NCBI GenBank assembly: GCA_018401465.1
Contig: JAGYKE010000005.1
Location: 372,001-436,000, forward strand
Length of the DNA: 64,000 nt
Source: Aestuariivita sp.
Lineage (GTDB): Bacteria; Pseudomonadota; Alphaproteobacteria; Rhodobacterales; Rhodobacteraceae
Direction of reading: 5' to 3'
Part shown: positions 63,685 through 64,000 of the stretch, one piece after another
Layout of the letters: each line of letters starts with the position of its first letter
Position numbering within the stretch: the first letter of the stretch is position 1
Notes under the pieces: model-generated
Told to the model about the DNA's origin: nothing
The model's database searches: none
What the model saw: the letters and a program-made list of their open reading frames with translations, nothing else
Translations under genes and position numbers: made by a program

Positions 63685-64000
63685 TCAGCCCGAGGTGTTT
63701 TCGAACCGGCGCAGCAGTTCGTTGCCGCGGCGAACGGCTTCGTCAATCGCCTCACGCGCCGTCTTGGTGCCCGACCAGACCGCTTCCAGTTCTTCGTCGA
63801 TGACGTCGCGGACCTGGACATAGTTGCCGAAGCGCAGGCCGCGGCTGTTGGCGGTGGGGGTGTTCAGGCTCAGCTGGTTGATCGCGACGTCAGTGCCGGG
63901 ATTCTCGGCGAAGAAGCCACGCTGTTCCATCAGTTCGGCCGCGGCGGTGGTGATCGGAACATAGCCCGTCGACTGCGCCCAGTCAGCTTGAACCTCGGTC
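63685..64000 (-). CDS. ugpB: Glycerol-3-phosphate-type binding protein UgpB (C-terminal part, cut by window)
   Basis: The last 104 residues are visible; the frame is open to the window edge. The stretch QSTGYVPITTAAAELMEQ, then NPGTDVAINQL, SRGLRFGNYVQVRDVIDEEL and AVWSGTKTAREAI matches the C-terminus of UgpB as I remember it from E. coli. Periplasmic binding protein for sn-glycerol-3-phosphate or its diesters; first gene of ugpBAEC here. Any Pho box would lie beyond the window. Confidence 0.87.
   Translation of the reverse strand, partial: TEVQADWAQSTGYVPITTAAAELMEQRGFFAENPGTDVAINQLSLNTPTANSRGLRFGNYVQVRDVIDEELEAVWSGTKTAREAIDEAVRRGNELLRRFENTSG

Overview
The window is high-GC DNA with tightly packed genes, many 4-base ATGA/GTGA overlaps and little non-coding sequence. 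Gene content points to an alphaproteobacterium of the Rhodobacteraceae (Roseobacter-type): an aat/DUF2155/mlaD/NDUFA12 block, a ScfR-type regulator, an SSS-type sensor kinase, a SelD fused to an NADH-dehydrogenase-like domain, and a DgcA-type demethylase. A clear BciB (8-vinyl reductase of bacteriochlorophyll synthesis) beside a DNA-binding-less B12 sensor suggests an aerobic anoxygenic phototroph. Genus cannot be fixed by reading alone.

Layout. 1-8.2 kb (+): one long cobalamin/cobinamide uptake operon, btuB-btuF-btuC-btuD-cbiZ-second BtuF-like protein without leader-exbB-exbD-exbD2-tonB, i.e. outer-membrane receptor, inner-membrane ABC importer, corrinoid remodelling enzyme and its own energising complex. 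8.2-11.2 kb: two small genes, then a sulfur operon (persulfide-dioxygenase-like MBL hydrolase, split YeeE/YedE transporter, rhodanese-like DUF442 protein). 11.2-18.7 kb (-): FliM/FliN-like protein, a symporter-histidine kinase with a small membrane protein and a receiver-only regulator, a ScfR-type regulator and an acyl-CoA synthetase. 19.0-21.5 kb (+): accB, accC, aat. 21.5-25.3 kb (-): DUF2155, mlaD-like, NDUFA12, RidA, clpX, clpP. 25.5-28.8 kb (+): a photolyase-family FAD protein and Tat-exported PhoX phosphatase with a Pho box. 28.9-31.6 kb (-): bciB, AerR-like B12 protein, DUF805. 31.9-38.0 kb (+): pstSCAB-phoU-phoB with a good Pho box. 38.0-42.1 kb: rlmJ, selD fusion, mnmH.

42.1-60.8 kb is the accessory heart of the window. 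A minus-strand operon encodes a polyamine/betaine-type ABC importer, a BetI-like repressor, a DgcA/StcD-type N-demethylase and a tiny CxxC protein. It is divergent from two plus-strand FAD amine oxidases. A second BetI-like repressor is divergent from a five-gene operon (two PYROXD2-like FAD oxidoreductases, a GcvT-like protein, a class III aminotransferase, a PhyH-type dioxygenase) for which I know no described pathway. The two repressors have closely related palindromic operators (12 of 16 core bases equal), so the whole block probably works as one methylated-amine regulon. A PMT-like methyltransferase and a GNAT protein follow. 60.8-64 kb (-): ugpCEA and the end of ugpB (glycerol-3-phosphate-type importer).

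Cross-cutting observations: strong perfect hairpins sit between the binding-protein gene and the first permease gene in all three such ABC operons (pst, pot, ugp). The second ExbD has Asn in place of the essential membrane Asp. No rRNA, tRNA, IS element, prophage or CRISPR array was seen.
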